Of a DNA stretch of 64,000 nt, positions 1 to 13,800 are shown in pieces. Every line of letters begins with the position of its first letter. The stretch's first letter is position 1. The stretch comes from Luidia sarsii. Lineage: Eukaryota; Echinodermata; Asteroidea; Paxillosida; Luidiidae. Location of the stretch: NCBI GenBank assembly GCA_949987565.1, contig OX465114.1, positions 6,726,933 through 6,790,932 of the forward strand, written 5' to 3'. The translations under genes and the position numbers were made by a program. Under the pieces are notes generated by a model. It did not search any database, was not told the DNA's origin, and saw nothing but the letters and a program-made list of their open reading frames with translations.

Positions 1-300
1 GTGTTCGGTTAGTCATCATTTTGCCAGAACTCTGTGGGACTTTGGTCTCCGCGAAATCAATGTGAAGATTGTGCGCCCATTGTCTGGCCGTGCATTAACA
101 GTGTATATGCCTATCAGCCCATGCCAGTTCAGTCTTGGTCTGTGAATGTGGTGCATGACAAGGTCACTTACCTCCCAAGTCTGACCAAACCAATTCGTCT
201 TTCCTATAGTGTGGTACACTCGGTGCCTTTCTAGGAACTGAGAAGTGCGGAAGACATGTCGGTAACAATGTCCGTTTTGCAACCCGCGTGCGAGTGTGTT

Positions 301-543
301 GGCCGTTTACGAAATGAAGGCTTAGGCTCGGGCTTAGGCGTCGGTCACATTAATCTTACTCGTTATGATATCACTTCAGGCATCTAAGAACAAGCGTTTA
401 GCCCCAGTTTCTTGGTGAATATTCTGTACTTATCAAGACAACAAACCTTCAAATTCGGAAACAAACCACAACCTTGATTTTCAGGTTTTGTCAGACAGAG
501 ACGAAGCCTGAGCCTGAGCCTAGCCTTCATTTCGTAAACGGTC
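301..543. mobile_element. Palindromic element, 'gccgtttacgaaatgaaggc' termini (copy 1)
   Basis: About 240 bp with inverted ends: ggccgtttacgaaatgaagg ... ccttcatttcgtaaacgg. Just inside are runs of CTTAGGCTCGGG and the inverse. Other copies are at 30472-31178 (three) and 32684-32922. No coding capacity. Confidence 0.75.
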
Positions 544-1743
544 TATAGATTCCATTCGACGGTATACGGATTCATTCACTATTTTCTCATCGTCATTAGA
601 TAATATACTGATATGTGTCGAGAAGAATTTACTTAAACTTCATCTTTAGAATACTTTCCCTTTTAGTGAACTCTGAAATGAAAACGCGCAAGATTCCAAA
701 TTCAGCTTAACTTGCCTCTTATCCTGACGTGTTCAATGACAGACATGGGTCTTTCTATATAATTTTTTTATGCGCTTTCGAAATAGGGTCGGTCGGGAAA
801 CACACTTGCCCCCCAAAAAAACATTTAGTGTCGCGCCGTCAAAATATTATAGGGTCGGCCGGGAAACCGAAAGGACAACTTTCTTTTTGCATAAACTATT
901 TGAAAACAAAAAACAAATAAGACTTAAAAGGCTTTGATTGGTGGGTGAAATGATAATAGGCCTACTTAAATAGGAGGGTTTGCGGTGTCACCATGTATGA
1001 TAAGGTCTCTCAAAGAAGACGTGTGGTTCTGAAAAGAACCTGAGTGGTAACTCGACGTTCCGGCCAGCATGCTTTGGTCGTCTCCTGGCTTTTTCATCGG
1101 ACCTAAAAATGATACAACGTTCACGACTTCCAAAGATGGTCGCTTTATATCTAAACAAAAAGAAGTCTAACCTCCACGTTGGTTTTTTTTTACCGTCCAC
1201 CCTGCGTCGGTGACCTTTTGGCTCCCTGTTTGACCCCCCCCCCTCCCTTTCCATTGGCGGGAGACGTTTTATGATCTGCACTTGCATTGTTCCTCCATTA
1301 TCAGAGGGTGTTTTTTTTTGGGGGGGGGGGGTCAGGGAGGGGATAGAGTGGTTGTTGACACGGTTGAGGGTTGTCGTCAAGGTCAACTTGGAACGCCGTG
1401 TGGTCAACTTCACGTCGAAGGCTTACTCGTCACCGCCGACAACACCCCCCCCCCTCTCCCATTTTCGAAAAAAGCACAAGCGACATTTTCATGCGGACTG
1501 ACCGCCAAAAGTCACCGACCAAAGGCTTGGGCCGACCCGCACGTGGTGCAATTGTTACCGTTGTCAGAAGCAATTAAGTGCAGAGCTGGCTATGGGCCAC
1601 CGCCGCCTTCATTCATGACTCGTGTATACAGTGGTCATGATCGTTGCTCCCGTTCGAGCAATTCATGCTAATTCTCCTACGATAACGCCACATTCTCGGA
1701 TATAATCTTGGAGGACTATTTTCTACACACCTGTTCTCTATTC

Positions 1744-1945
1744 CTAGAGAAAATAGTCTAATTTTATCTATAAAAAGATGGTTGACTATTTGGGAAGGCA
1801 ACCATCTAAAGGCTGGATAGCTCAGATGGTTAGAGCGCTGGTACGCAAAACCATAGGTCTCAGATTCAAGTCCCGGTTCAGTCAAAGTTTTTTGGCAAAG
1901 GTATCTTGGCAAACCGTTCGTCTGTGAATGCATTGTTTTTCCCAT
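1744..1945 (+). mobile_element. tRNA-derived SINE (tagctcagatgg family)
   Basis: Head GGCTGGATAGCTCAGATGG with box A, and box B-like GATTCAAGTCC, then 'ggttcagtcaaagttttttg'. It is not a functional tRNA gene: the anticodon-arm region is degenerate and the sequence is dispersed. Confidence 0.6.
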
Positions 1946-2784
1946 AGAGTCACGTACAAATACATGTACTACTTTAGTGACTAGATTGCCTTGAAGACAA
2001 TCTATTTATCTTTAAGGGCTTTGCGGTCTGACCTTAGCGGAACCTTTCTTGAGGGCAAAATCAGAATTCTGTTCATTAGTGTCAATCTATAAAAATCAAT
2101 GTCTGAATTGTACTCTATTGTCTGCATTTCGTCTTCAGCCACTTCGTCCTTTCCTTTACGGTCACGTCCCAATTTGACTTTTTAATACTGTAACTCAAAA
2201 CATACGATTATACACTGTCATTTTCAGACGACGCATGTACGTGCAATTCATGCGCGTAAAAAATGTTAACTAACTCCCGTTAATCTTTTCATTAGCAAAG
2301 TTCTTGATCAGACTTTGACCTTCTGGAGAGTTTTAGAACATGCATACATGAATCAGTTAGGGCTTCTCACACTACCGTATTAGAACACTCGTCCTCGAAT
2401 CAGTGCATATACATGTAGTTCACACCCAGCTAGGACCTTAAAATTTGCTGGTCTTGTAGCGCTTCCGGGACCCCCGGACAACCCTACAGGCTGTGTACCC
2501 TCTTTTGTATGACGTCATCGGTACGGTAACCCCGCGGGGGAATAGTGGCTTTGTGTTTTCTTTTCTTTTTAGAAAATATTTTCGTTCTGCACAGTTTGTT
2601 GTGGCATTATCAGTTTAAAATTAGCCTGTCACAGAAATACCCAAACTTAAGAGGGTCTACGTTTCGATCCCAGCAGGACCTCTCTCGAAAGCTGTCATTG
2701 AGAAACGTCGTGCTGAGATTGGTCATTCAAACCCTTTTGAAATAAATTCTTTGCTATTTTTCAAATTAATGTTATTTAGTTTTT

Positions 2785-2967
2785 CGCAGTGGCTGTTGTT
2801 ACGGCAGTCGTCCGTGTGGTTCCCTGACTTCACAGTATTTGTCAGGATGTTTAGCTCTTGGAACCAGACTATCAGCTAATAGACTGGTTCAACCAGCCTG
2901 CAATGCTGACGAAATACAATCAAGTCAGGGAACCACACGGACAACTGCCGTAACAACAGCCACTGCG
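2785..2967. mobile_element. 183-bp MITE, CGCAGTGGCTG family (copy 1)
   Basis: Inverted termini of about 46 bp (CGCAGTGGCTGTTGTTACGG ... CCGTAACAACAGCCACTGCG). Flanking 9-mers are ttagttttt (left) and ttatttttt (right), an 8/9 match. Three other copies of exactly the same length are at 50214, 50406 and 62509. Confidence 0.85.
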
Positions 2968-4295
2968 TTATTTTTTAAGTTTCTTAGATTTAATCATTCG
3001 CGTCAGTGGGCGATTGTGAGCATTTAATTTTTTTTTAATTGTTACGGAAACAGAACGATGCAAACGACAATAACATGTTTGTGTAGATTAGAAACCAACT
3101 TGACAAGTCTACCGGTTATAGAAAATGACATCATAATGCAACTCCCTATGCCTACGCGTGTCTTTGCAAATACAATAGAGAGAATGCTATACTGATTCAG
3201 TTAGGTCATTTTATGCGGTTTTCCTCCCGCTGTTTCGTATTAAGAAATGTATTGCCCACAGCACACGGCACCCTACTAACCCTAACGCTATACATACCAC
3301 TTTACCAGAACCTACAACAAATAACCACAGCCATGTTTGACTGCGGAAGTGATAGGGAAGGGTTTACCGTACTGCGATAAAGGGAAGGGTTTATCGTACT
3401 GCGATAAACCCTTTTTTTTTAATCATAACAAAGTGCTTCACTAGTTTAATCAACCGTGGGAGAGGAAAACCGGACAGGGTAAATGTTCAACAAATTTATA
3501 TAAAAAAAACAAATAAAAGGGAAAACTGAGTGGGAACCTTTTTTAGACAATTTTGTAAAGCAAAATTTACAATTTTGAAATTGTTTTGATGGATTATACA
3601 TCGTAAGCTGAGGTGCGATACGTCGTAAGGCTTTGTGAAATCTTTCCCTGGCAGTGTATGCTAAATCAGAGGCCTGGATTTGAAATCCCGGTACTGACTT
3701 TGGTATTTTCATAAAGTACAATGTGCTCTTTAAAAATAATGTATACTTAGTATTGTTTCTGAGTGAAAAAAAATATTAGCTGTGTTATTTAATTCTTAAA
3801 AAGTTCTTAAAAAGAATGAGGGCCTAAGGCTAGTTGGTCTCACAAAATCAAGGGTCTGGTGGCCTGCAGTGTGTCGAGGACCTCGTGTGAAGTTATGTGT
3901 AGAAATATCATCTTCGAGAGAGGTGCTGCCAGGTTCGAGACGAAAGACAAAATCGTTCTGCCTTCGAGAAAGGTCCTGCTATGATCGACAGGCTTTCTCA
4001 TTTGTTTATATTATCATAGTCATTATAACAATGTAGTGAGTGAGAAAATATGTGAGTTGCCGAGGTGCACTTTATCTGCACGTAGGCAACGATGACCCTT
4101 TCAACTCCTCTATTCCCTTCCTCCATTTCATCTCTCCCCATGCACACGCGGTTACGCCATGGAGCTGGCAGTGTTATTTTTACTGGAAAACCACAATTTA
4201 GGCTATCTGTCTTGGTAACCATGCGACTCTCCAAACCATTGTGTCAAGATTAATGATTCAGATCCTTTCGCAGTTTATCCATGAGTCACTTTTTT

Positions 4296-4556
4296 ATTTT
4301 CCCTCATCCCTCTCCCCTCTCCCCTCTCCCTTCTCCCCTTACCCCTCTCCCCTCTCGATCCCCTCTCCCCTCTCCCCTCTCCCTTCCCATCTCCCCTATC
4401 CCCTCTCCCTTCCCCTCTCCCCTCTCCCCTCTCCCCTATCCCTTCTCTGCTCCCCCCTCTCGATCTTCCTCTCCCCTCTCCCTTCTCCCCTCTCGATCCC
4501 CTCTCGATCCCCTCTCCCCTCTCGATCCTCTCTCCCCTCTCGATCCCCTCTCCCCG
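4296..4556 (+). repeat. CCCCTCTCC low-complexity tract
   Basis: Imperfect (CCCCT CTCCC)n with interspersed CTCGATCC units; about 230 bp upstream of the first visible NOX4 exon. Open frames across it are artefacts. Confidence 0.9.
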
Positions 4557-4784
4557 CTATTTTAATTGTTTCAAATCATTTCATCTTTTGTATCTGATAA
4601 AGTACCGGTAGCTGTTGCCATACGAAAACATCTTCCCACAGGGTTAGGCCACAACAACGACCAACACAATCATGCACATCTGAAAATATAATTATTGCAG
4701 TTAGCTCCCTGTTCTCTCTTTTGTGTAGGAAAATATGTAAACGACTTTGTTTTCATTTTTCCCTTTCTCCCTGCTCATCCAAAG

Positions 4785-4866
4785 ATCCATCGTTCCACTA
4801 GAAAGTGCCTGGATCGTAGTCGGTTCATCCACATAGTCATCGCCGTCTTCATTTGCGTGGGAACGA
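4785..4866 (+). CDS. NOX4: NOX4-like exon a (TM3 start)
   Basis: Opens in phase 0 after a pyrimidine-rich acceptor ending ccaaag and closes one base into a codon before GTAAGT. Encodes the S-T-R-K-C-L-D-R-S-R segment and the start of TM3, aligned with the R-R-T-R-R-L-L-D-K-S-R segment of human NOX4. This is the most 5' exon I can place. Confidence 0.88.
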
Positions 4867-7800
4867 GTAAGTGGCAGAGCTGCATACGACCGATGTCAGA
4901 CGACCATTGTGACAGGAGAAAATCGACTGAGACCCCCTCCCCTCTCCTCATACCGTCCAAGGACTACCGCCCAAGAACTGCCCCAATGACAACAGACAGA
5001 GCGCAGGGCTACCACCCGTTGCTTGGCAACGAAACAAAATGGCCGCCCCAGGCGCACGCTAAATGCGAATGAGCCTCCGTGATTGTGTTGCCGGAGTGTG
5101 TATAATTAGTGTTGTCACGTTTCTCGCCTGATTCCTCCAACGAATGACCTTTCTGTCGCATTCCGTTCGCATACAATCTGAGTGATAGGCTACCATTGAA
5201 ATGATACAAGTTTTTTTTTCTCGCAGAAACCGTTAAAAGAAAACACTTCAACACAGACCGAGACAGACAGAGACAAATCGAAGGACATTGTTGGATGGTG
5301 CCATTCCCCCGCTACAGTACCAATCATTATTTTCTCGGCAATGTATTTGTTAGTTTGTCTGTGCTGTTGTTTCTCTGTCTGTTTGTTTTGTTTTGCTTGT
5401 TTGTTTTGTTTGTATATGTTTGTTCGATTATGTTTGTTTGATTTTGTTCGTTTGGGTGTTTTTTTCCCGGCGGCGTGCAGCGGTCCACTGCGTCTCCCAC
5501 GTCTTCAACGCCGTGAATTTCTCCCGCAATTACAACGTCAACGTCCCCGAGGTGAACGTGGCCAGGTTTCTGGGCGAGGTAGGAATGCACGCATCAAGTG
5601 TGTATAGTTATGGCATTGCACTGTCGAGTCCCTCCTCTCCCTGGCAGCCAAACCTTGCGAGGCGTCGCAGTAGCTCCATGTACATTAATAGACTCCCAAG
5701 GGTATACAGCGCACCACACGGGAAGGACTTTATGGGCATGGGTCCGGTACCGACCCAAATCACGTATTTCAATACGCCTTTCAATTAAGCCTAATGCCAA
5801 CTACGTAGCCACACACCCTTGACTATACTATGTACATGTGCTCGATGGCTATATCTGAATATCAATCATTATGAAATACGTAATTGGCGTCGGTAACTGA
5901 TCGACGCCCATAAAGCCTCCTACACCAAACCGTGTCAAGATTGCTCCGCAGAGCTGTTTATCATTAAGTGTATGTCCCAACATTTTCGTTAAATACACGT
6001 TTGTTTTGTAGGGGTTAAGGGGCCTATACAACACTGGTAAAGCTCAAAAGATTGCCACACTTTGTGTGTGAAACTCTTAAGCATTCCAAAAAAGAAATCC
6101 TGCCAAGGTTTTAGCTCCAATGGTAATCTGAGAAAGTAGAAAAAGGCAAAAAACCACCACGGTTTTCGCACCGTTCTGTAGTGTAAGAAAATAGTCAAAA
6201 GGTCAAAAGATTGCCACATTCCAACAAAGCAATACTGCGAAGGATTTAGCTCAGATGGTAATCTGAAAAAGTAGAAAAACGCAAAAAAATCACGGTTTAC
6301 GCAACAGCTTGTATAAGAAAACGTTTATCACTCGCGAGTGATAAACTATTTGTCGATGTTTGAGTGAAGATTTCTCGAGAAACTGCACAGCATCGCAGAC
6401 CGTAAGATTTCAACATGAGGATTAGGCCTATATCATGACCATCTACAAGCTGTGTAAATATGTCGACATTGATGAAAATCCACTAAGAGACTACATGTAT
6501 TACAGTTCAAGGTACAGTTTAGGCAGTATAAGACCACGGATGAAGGAAACAGCCTCCATGGTATTGGTAAGACTATTTGAGCTCTACAAAGGCCATGCTA
6601 ATACCTACGGTGACTGATGTAGTACCCGTATATGCTTCATGCTGTATACCTTCGACCCCTTCCACCACCACACCCGCTGTCCCCAGCCAGACCTGTTCGT
6701 CAGATAACGTCCATAATGATTATTCCCAACACTCACCCCCATGCAAAGGGCCCGCTGGCCATTCAGGTACAGAGTCGCGACGTGGACACTTGATTGACAG
6801 GCTGAAAGGTCCAAGCCTTGTTTTCAATTCCCCCTTGAAGAAATAATAAAAAAGGGCAAAAACAACATTTGGCATTCCTCCAAAATTCCAAATGGTGACC
6901 CACTTGTTTAGCGGTTGTTTTTTTTTTTGGCGTGACGAGAATCATGTTATTCAATGAGGGTTTGCACTACTCCACGTGATATCACGTCGAGCAGGGCAAA
7001 CCCCCATTGAAATTGAATGACATTCTTCTCGACGTAAACATCATATTCTATAGCTATGTCTGCGATTTACTTTTGCCGACGTAGCTCGACTGATAGCCCT
7101 TATAGAGGGAAGACCGCTCCTCTCCCGAAACACATTTCGCATCGACATTTCGTCGGTCGCGGGCAGAGGTAGGTGGGCGGCAACAAACGACCACAGGACT
7201 CGGTCGAAGTCTTAAACCGAGGGGAAACTTTCCTTGACCGTTCACCAGGCCGTTAGCCGAGTAGAATCCTTGCTACTTACCTCACTCCCCCAGATAAGAA
7301 AAATCACTCCTGAAACATTTTCCCCAAAAACCGATTGGCTGCCCGTTTTCGGGACATAGGCCTACCCCTCCACTTCCCTAGTCCAAAGGTGCAACATTTA
7401 AAGGCCCTATACAACATTGGTAAAGGTCAAAAGATTGCCACAGTTTGGATGTTAAACCATTAAACATTCCAAAAATGAAAGGTTTTAGCGTGCAAATGGT
7501 AATCTGAGAAAGTAGAAAAGGGCAAAAAAAGTCACGGTTTTAGCACCGTTCTATAGTATTTCTCGATGTTTGAGTTAAGATTTCTTGAGAAGTACAGCAT
7601 CCCATGACCAGACCGTACCATTTCAACATGAGGATTCTACCATGAACATCCACAAACTGTGTAAATTCGAAGGAAATCTGTGGATATCGATGTTTGCCGA
7701 TCTTCTTAAGGCGTCGAATCTTCCGATTTCCACAAAAACCTTAACCATTGAGCTCCCAGGGTTGTCTCATGCATAATTTATTCCACGATAGGCTATATCA

Positions 7801-10800
7801 GTCGATTTGTGTCCAAAGACTCCCGTATTGAAAGTCATGAATACACATAAACCTCACTTTTATTTATGGTAGTATAGAGCAAGGAAACAGCTCTATACCG
7901 GTAGTCATTTCGGCGGAGCCATCTTGGCCCTATTCGGTGTGCGGCTCCCAGCGGTGCCAGTCTTGCAAGGACAGGAGGGCACGAACTGTCCCATTTTCCC
8001 GAAGCCTCCCGACCTTCATCAAAGACCATCAGACCCCTTTCCGTGCAGCCGAAGTTCACCCCTCCTCGTCCACCCCGCTTCGGCGCTGGAAGCTGATTTC
8101 ACCGCCCCCTCCCCCTCCCCCTATCCCCTTCTAAAAGTAAAAATGTCTCTCCCTCTCCTCGGGTAACCTTTCTAGCCTTGCGTGTTGCATGCACGGAATA
8201 AAAACACACCAGACTACTCCGAAGGTCGCGAGAGTGAACTTACCCTTAATTTTTTTTTACGTACAATAGCCACGCTGCAAAACAATAAACAAAAACCTCT
8301 CAAAATAAATGTTTGTATTTCCTGTGCTTTTATTTTCCTCTCCAGAGTCCGTGGCGGATCGTTTTCACAACAGGTAATTGTGCCCCCCGCCCGACCTGTC
8401 CCCTACCGGAAGAAGCGCTATAGTGCAGGCGTTATTGAAATGAAAGAGCCACGACTAGAGTACCCGTTATTATTATAGCCCCATTGACCGGGTACTGCAC
8501 ACTTCAGTAGCGCCAACCCAAACAGACTCTTCCACTTCCGTCCTGCGTGTCCGGACCCGGATGCGTTAAAAAACCGAAACAGTCACATATTACTCTTGTC
8601 TACGTTGTGGCATAATACAAAGTGGAAACTACAGTCCCGTTCACTCCAAGCGTCACTGTGACAATATCTGTCCAAACAAGATCCAACACCTACTATAGTC
8701 TGGCTTCATCAGAAACGTTGGAAGGTGCTGGTTGGTTCAGACCAGCATAACACACGAGTTGAGGTTTCGCTGGCCGACTTATTATGTGACCCCCGCACAA
8801 CGACATGAGGAATATCCCACCAAAACACTTTTTAAGTAAACAACGCCTGAAGTTAAAGTATCTTCACAATTCGATCACAAATCACTTTTCTTTGTGTGTA
8901 TTTTCGGAAAATTTAAGTATTAGAGGATATTATATTTTGATATCATTTGAAAGCTAATGGTATACTCTTTCACATCATTAGAAAACCTCAAAATCTCAAA
9001 AGTGGGGTTATTCCTCATTATGCTGTGCCGGGTCACATATGTCAACCGGCCGATACTTGACCGATGGTGGTGATTGGTGAACCACTTCGCTCCCGGGACC
9101 TTCGAATTCGGAGCACTGGTGGTGTTGTGGTTCGTCCAAATCCGGGCACCACTTTTTGTCCAAGTTTCACACAAAGACCCTTTTTAGCCTGCCACAAAAC
9201 AATATGTAATATAAGTGATAAAAATACGTTATATAAGTATAACCGAAAAACGCTAAAACAGCCTACCGGTTGGTCATCCACAAAATGTCATTCATACATT
9301 AACCTCTGCTAAAGTCTTTGTTTACAAAGGTATTTCTGGTTCACCTCTGTCCGCAGTACCCGGCGTGACTGGATGTCTCATGTTGCTCATCCTCTTCGCC
9401 ATCGTCCTGACGTCATGCCGAGCCGTGAGGTACGATCCCAACACTTTATACGTTTTTACTTTGTACGTGCCTTTTACGTCTTGACGAGTACAGTAATTGT
9501 TTCTCTATAGGAATGATGGAATTTGGAAGAAGTAAGAAGGAAACCAACTGGCTAATTAAATTTGGACAACCCAGATTAGTCGAGACCTGTATGAGTTCGT
9601 CGTGGGTCGTATTCCCCGTTTTCCCCCCCTTGCAAGATGGTTCACATATGAGGGGCGGGCCTCGGTGGGCTGTCCCGCAAATTGGGGACCACCGGCCCTC
9701 TCTGGTAATTGAGTCGGGGGGAATTCGGAAACGGTCGGGACTCCCGCCGAGGTGATGGGGACGTCCCCCTCCCCGTCGTTATTTGTACCGGACTCTCAAA
9801 TAGTGTTTTGCAGTAGTGGGGTAGGGTAAGCACGGGAGGAGAGAAGGAGATAAAGAGAGAGGGAGAGACAAAGAGAGAGAAGACTTAAAGGACCAATACA
9901 ACATTGGGAAGATCGGAAAACATGTCGATGTCCACAGATTTCCTTCTATTTTATACAGTTTGTAGATGGTCATGATATAATCCTCATGTTGAAATCTCAC
10001 GGTCTCGGATGCTGTGCCTTTCGAGAAATCTTCACTCAAACATCGACAAATAGTTTATTACTCGCGAGTGATAAACTGTTTCTTACACTACACTTTTTGC
10101 GTTTTCTACTTTTTCAGATTACCATTTGAGCTAAAACCTTCGCAGTATCACAAACTGTGAAAATATATTGACCTTTACCAATGTTGTATTGGGCCGTTAA
10201 CCTGACTTGAGGAAATTTGACTGAGTCACGTCTCTGGGTCGAATCATTTCAATATTTTCCCCTTATGCATCCTGCAGAGCATCGAGACACGAGCTATTCT
10301 GGTACTGCCACCAGTTTTTCTTTGCGTTCTACGCCCTGCTCATATGCCACTCACTCGGGTAAGTCATGAATTATTCATGCTATTTCTATCACCTGTCTTA
10401 TGAATTATGCATGATACATGGAGTCATTTCACGTTGTAAGTCGTTCCCCTAAACCCTGTAGTCGCAATAGATACGGAATGAAAATTCTTTGCATATTCCT
10501 GGAAAATATTATTCGAAATGCAATCTGAATAATGGTGCTGCATTCTGACAGAACTCTAAATGCACTTATACTATGTTCCAGCTATGACATTCGAGCGGCA
10601 TTCGGGAGCAAATAATTTTATGCCATTCGAATGATCTCAAGTGTGAATGGGTATGGTTAAAAATGTGATTTTGAACAACCGAGTGTTGTCAACCCAGGCT
10701 TTGCACTTCGGGATCACACAAAGTGGTTGCTTCCTTTTTTTCAAAAACTCCATTTTCAAACCCCAAAAGAGGAAAACGATCAGATTGCCGTTTCGTCAAA

Positions 10801-13800
10801 CCAGATGTCTCGGGTTTAAGTCATGTTCCAGTTGATATTTTCCAGTTTGAATTTGTTACACAATTTGTTTAAAAAAAATTGCCTTATTTATCTTTGTAAC
10901 AAACGTCAGTGAAAGGAAAGTCACTAACAATTTCTCCGAATTTTTTTTGGGGGGCAGTGGTATTTTGAAGGAGCAACTCAACACCAAAATGCACACGCCT
11001 GGTTGCATCGAAACGGCCATTCCCGCCGCCGAACCGGAACCACATGGCCACTACCCCGCGTCACTTGACCGGGGTCCGGGGCTCAACGGCACCCTGGTCT
11101 GCGGGGAGGCGCCTGCCTTCGCATCGCACCGGTCCGACGTGAGTTACCTGCGTTTTAGGGCTCGTTCTTCCCTTTTCGCGACCTGCCAAAAGAAATGGGC
11201 CACAGACGGACAACAGCGGGCGCCCCAGCCAAAGTTCGTGGGAGCCGCCATCTTGGAAAAAAAAAACGCGGGCACGATTATTATAGCGCCACCGCGTCAA
11301 ACAAAGGACAAAGTTAAGGGCATGTTCTCTCTTCCCAAAGCCTAGCATAGGGGGCAGCGCCAGATTCCTATCTGTTATCCGAATGTTGAAAGCACAGGTT
11401 GGGGTTCTTTGTTGAAGTTGAAGCTCAGGAACATCATTTGTAATATTTCAAGGGTATCTATCTTGCTGTTTCCATCCCGTTTATAGTTTCAACTTTGTGC
11501 GCCTTTTGCTTATGGGCGTTCTGCGGAATAGACTAAAAAACAGGCCTATTACATTTTCTGCCTATAGGGTTTTCTTAATATTTATGCAAATTATATGCAT
11601 TGAGCCCAAAACGAGGCTATGGCCGCTAGATTTCCAAGATGGCTGTAAATTCAGGGGACCTTACCGTTGTTCCTAAGATAACGTTCGGTTTTGTTGAAGA
11701 ATATGTCAAGAAAATATCAGAAAGCAGCGGGAACAACACAAATCTCGGAAATTTAGCGCCCATAGCCTCATTTTCAGTTCGATTCGTATACAATTTGCTT
11801 GAATATTAAGAAAGGCCTATACTTGAGACCAGAGTGTTTATCCATTCCTTTCCCTTTACTTCGCCACAGACGTGGTGTTTCCTGGTGATACCTGCCGCCC
11901 TGTACGTGTGCGAGCGGCTCCTCAGGTTCCTCAGGAGTCGCCGGGCCGTCACCATCATCGCCGTGCGCTTCCACCCCGGTGACGTCATGGAACTCCAGCT
12001 GCACGTGGATCAGTTTGAGGCCAGGCCCGGGCAGGTCAGTAGGAGGTGAAGTCGACTGGTAACCCTGTCCCACAGACGTAACACGATTAGGCCCTATATG
12101 ATGTTGTTTTTTTCCTGCAGGCAACCAGGAAAAGCAACGAGCATGCAGTGCTAATTAAACGTCTAATAGGGGAAACGTACCGTAAATTGAATTGCATTCT
12201 CCAAGACGCAAAATCAAATTATATCGAAGTCAAACAAATAAACAGGCTTCCAGAGATACGGCTAGGGCTATTGTCTTCGCATCTCCGTGTATTTCCAATA
12301 GGGGAACACCTAGACCTATAGCTCTAGACGGATGCCATATAAAAAGAAAATCAATCTGGACTCACAATGCCCCAATCATTCCATACAGCGCATTGACGGC
12401 ACTAGTGCCCATTTTGTCACACCGAAACCAATGGATCTCTATATCTACACCCTTTTTCCGGCGTGCACAAAATGACTGGACAAAGTTTAACCACGTGAAC
12501 GGATCCATACTCGTCCTCGTTGGACCCGACTTCATGTTAGAACTTTGTCTTTTCTGTGCCCCTTTCCTCAGTATGTGATGTTGCAGTGCGCCAACGTGTC
12601 CCGATTCGAGTGGCACCCATTCACGATCACGAGGGTGAGTTGGAAAGTGGAATCTTGTGCTGTCAAAAAGTGTGCATGTACATATATAAGGCCGGGCATT
12701 AGTGCATTACGGCAGTGGCATGGTGTGTGTCATTGCCAACGCTCATAATACGTTATCGGTCATTACAGGGCAACATAGCAATATCCTGTATGGTGTATAC
12801 ATAAACTTATCCCGTCATACCTAGTCAAAGTTCGGCTCTTAATTGAGAAAGTATAAGCGGCCTTGTGTGCTGTCCTTTGGGTATGTGGTCAGACCGAGAG
12901 AGGTCACGCCAGGGGCCAAACGTCAGGCCCTGTAATTGTTGGATGTTTGTGTAAATTTGAACGTTTTAAGCCATTGAGTAGCTTGCATTTTATTGGTATT
13001 AATTTGGCGTAAAAACAAGTTTTAAGTCTCGATCTCTGCTCTATGAACAGCGCCTTCTCCAAGTCCTTCCATCGTTCTTTGGTAGCTCATTTCCGTGGAT
13101 GCCAATCGCACGTCGAGTATAGGCCTAGGCAAAACCCTCAGTGAATTGAATTCTCTTTCCATTGGTTTGGTTCTTCCATTGATGGTTTATTGGTCTTTTG
13201 TTTTCCGCCTTCCCCTTTCAGTGTCCATCCAAAAGTAATTCCACGTTTACGGTGCATATACGAGTGTGCGGCGACTGGACAAGTAAGTTGCTGAGGGAAT
13301 TCAATTCAAGTCTCAATCCGAAATCTAGAAAGCTTTGTTGTTTCAATTGCTTTGTGAATGTACACCAACCTGTTCCCATGTTTATGCATAGTAACCACAG
13401 ACTCGAAAGGTACAAGACACAGACTATGTACAGTTGTAGTGGCTCCCGCTGACGACTGGCAGAGTGCACACTACCCAAAACGTTGAGTTACCGGCTCTTT
13501 TCAGAGCCACACTCATCCTCTATAAGAGATGATGCACATGGTGTCACCGCAAACCTCTTACTTGGTACTTCCACCATGCAAACCTTCAAGTCTTACGTGC
13601 GGTTCTGGTAGCTTAATTAGTCCCTTTAATGAGGTCCTGCTGGAGTCGAAACGTCAGGCCCTTTAACTGACGTTTGCGTCAAGGAGAATGTAATTCAATG
13701 AGGGATTCGAATCCGCCACACGACCTCGACAAGCTCGGTGGTCAAGTGGTTACGACGCTCGCACTAGACAGCCGGGAGTCGCGAGTTCGAATCCCGCCCA

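Larger units (their letters stand above)
1..4784. other. Repeat-rich region upstream of the first visible NOX4 exon
   Basis: I found no exon here that resembles the NOX4 N-terminus (TM1-TM2) or any other protein. The contents are interspersed repeats: a palindromic element at 301-543, a tRNA-derived SINE near 1744-1945, a 183-bp MITE at 2785-2967, and a pyrimidine-rich tract at 4296-4556. All open frames are short, lack plausible splice sites, or are low complexity. The region is either NOX4 5' introns or intergenic DNA. Confidence 0.6.
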
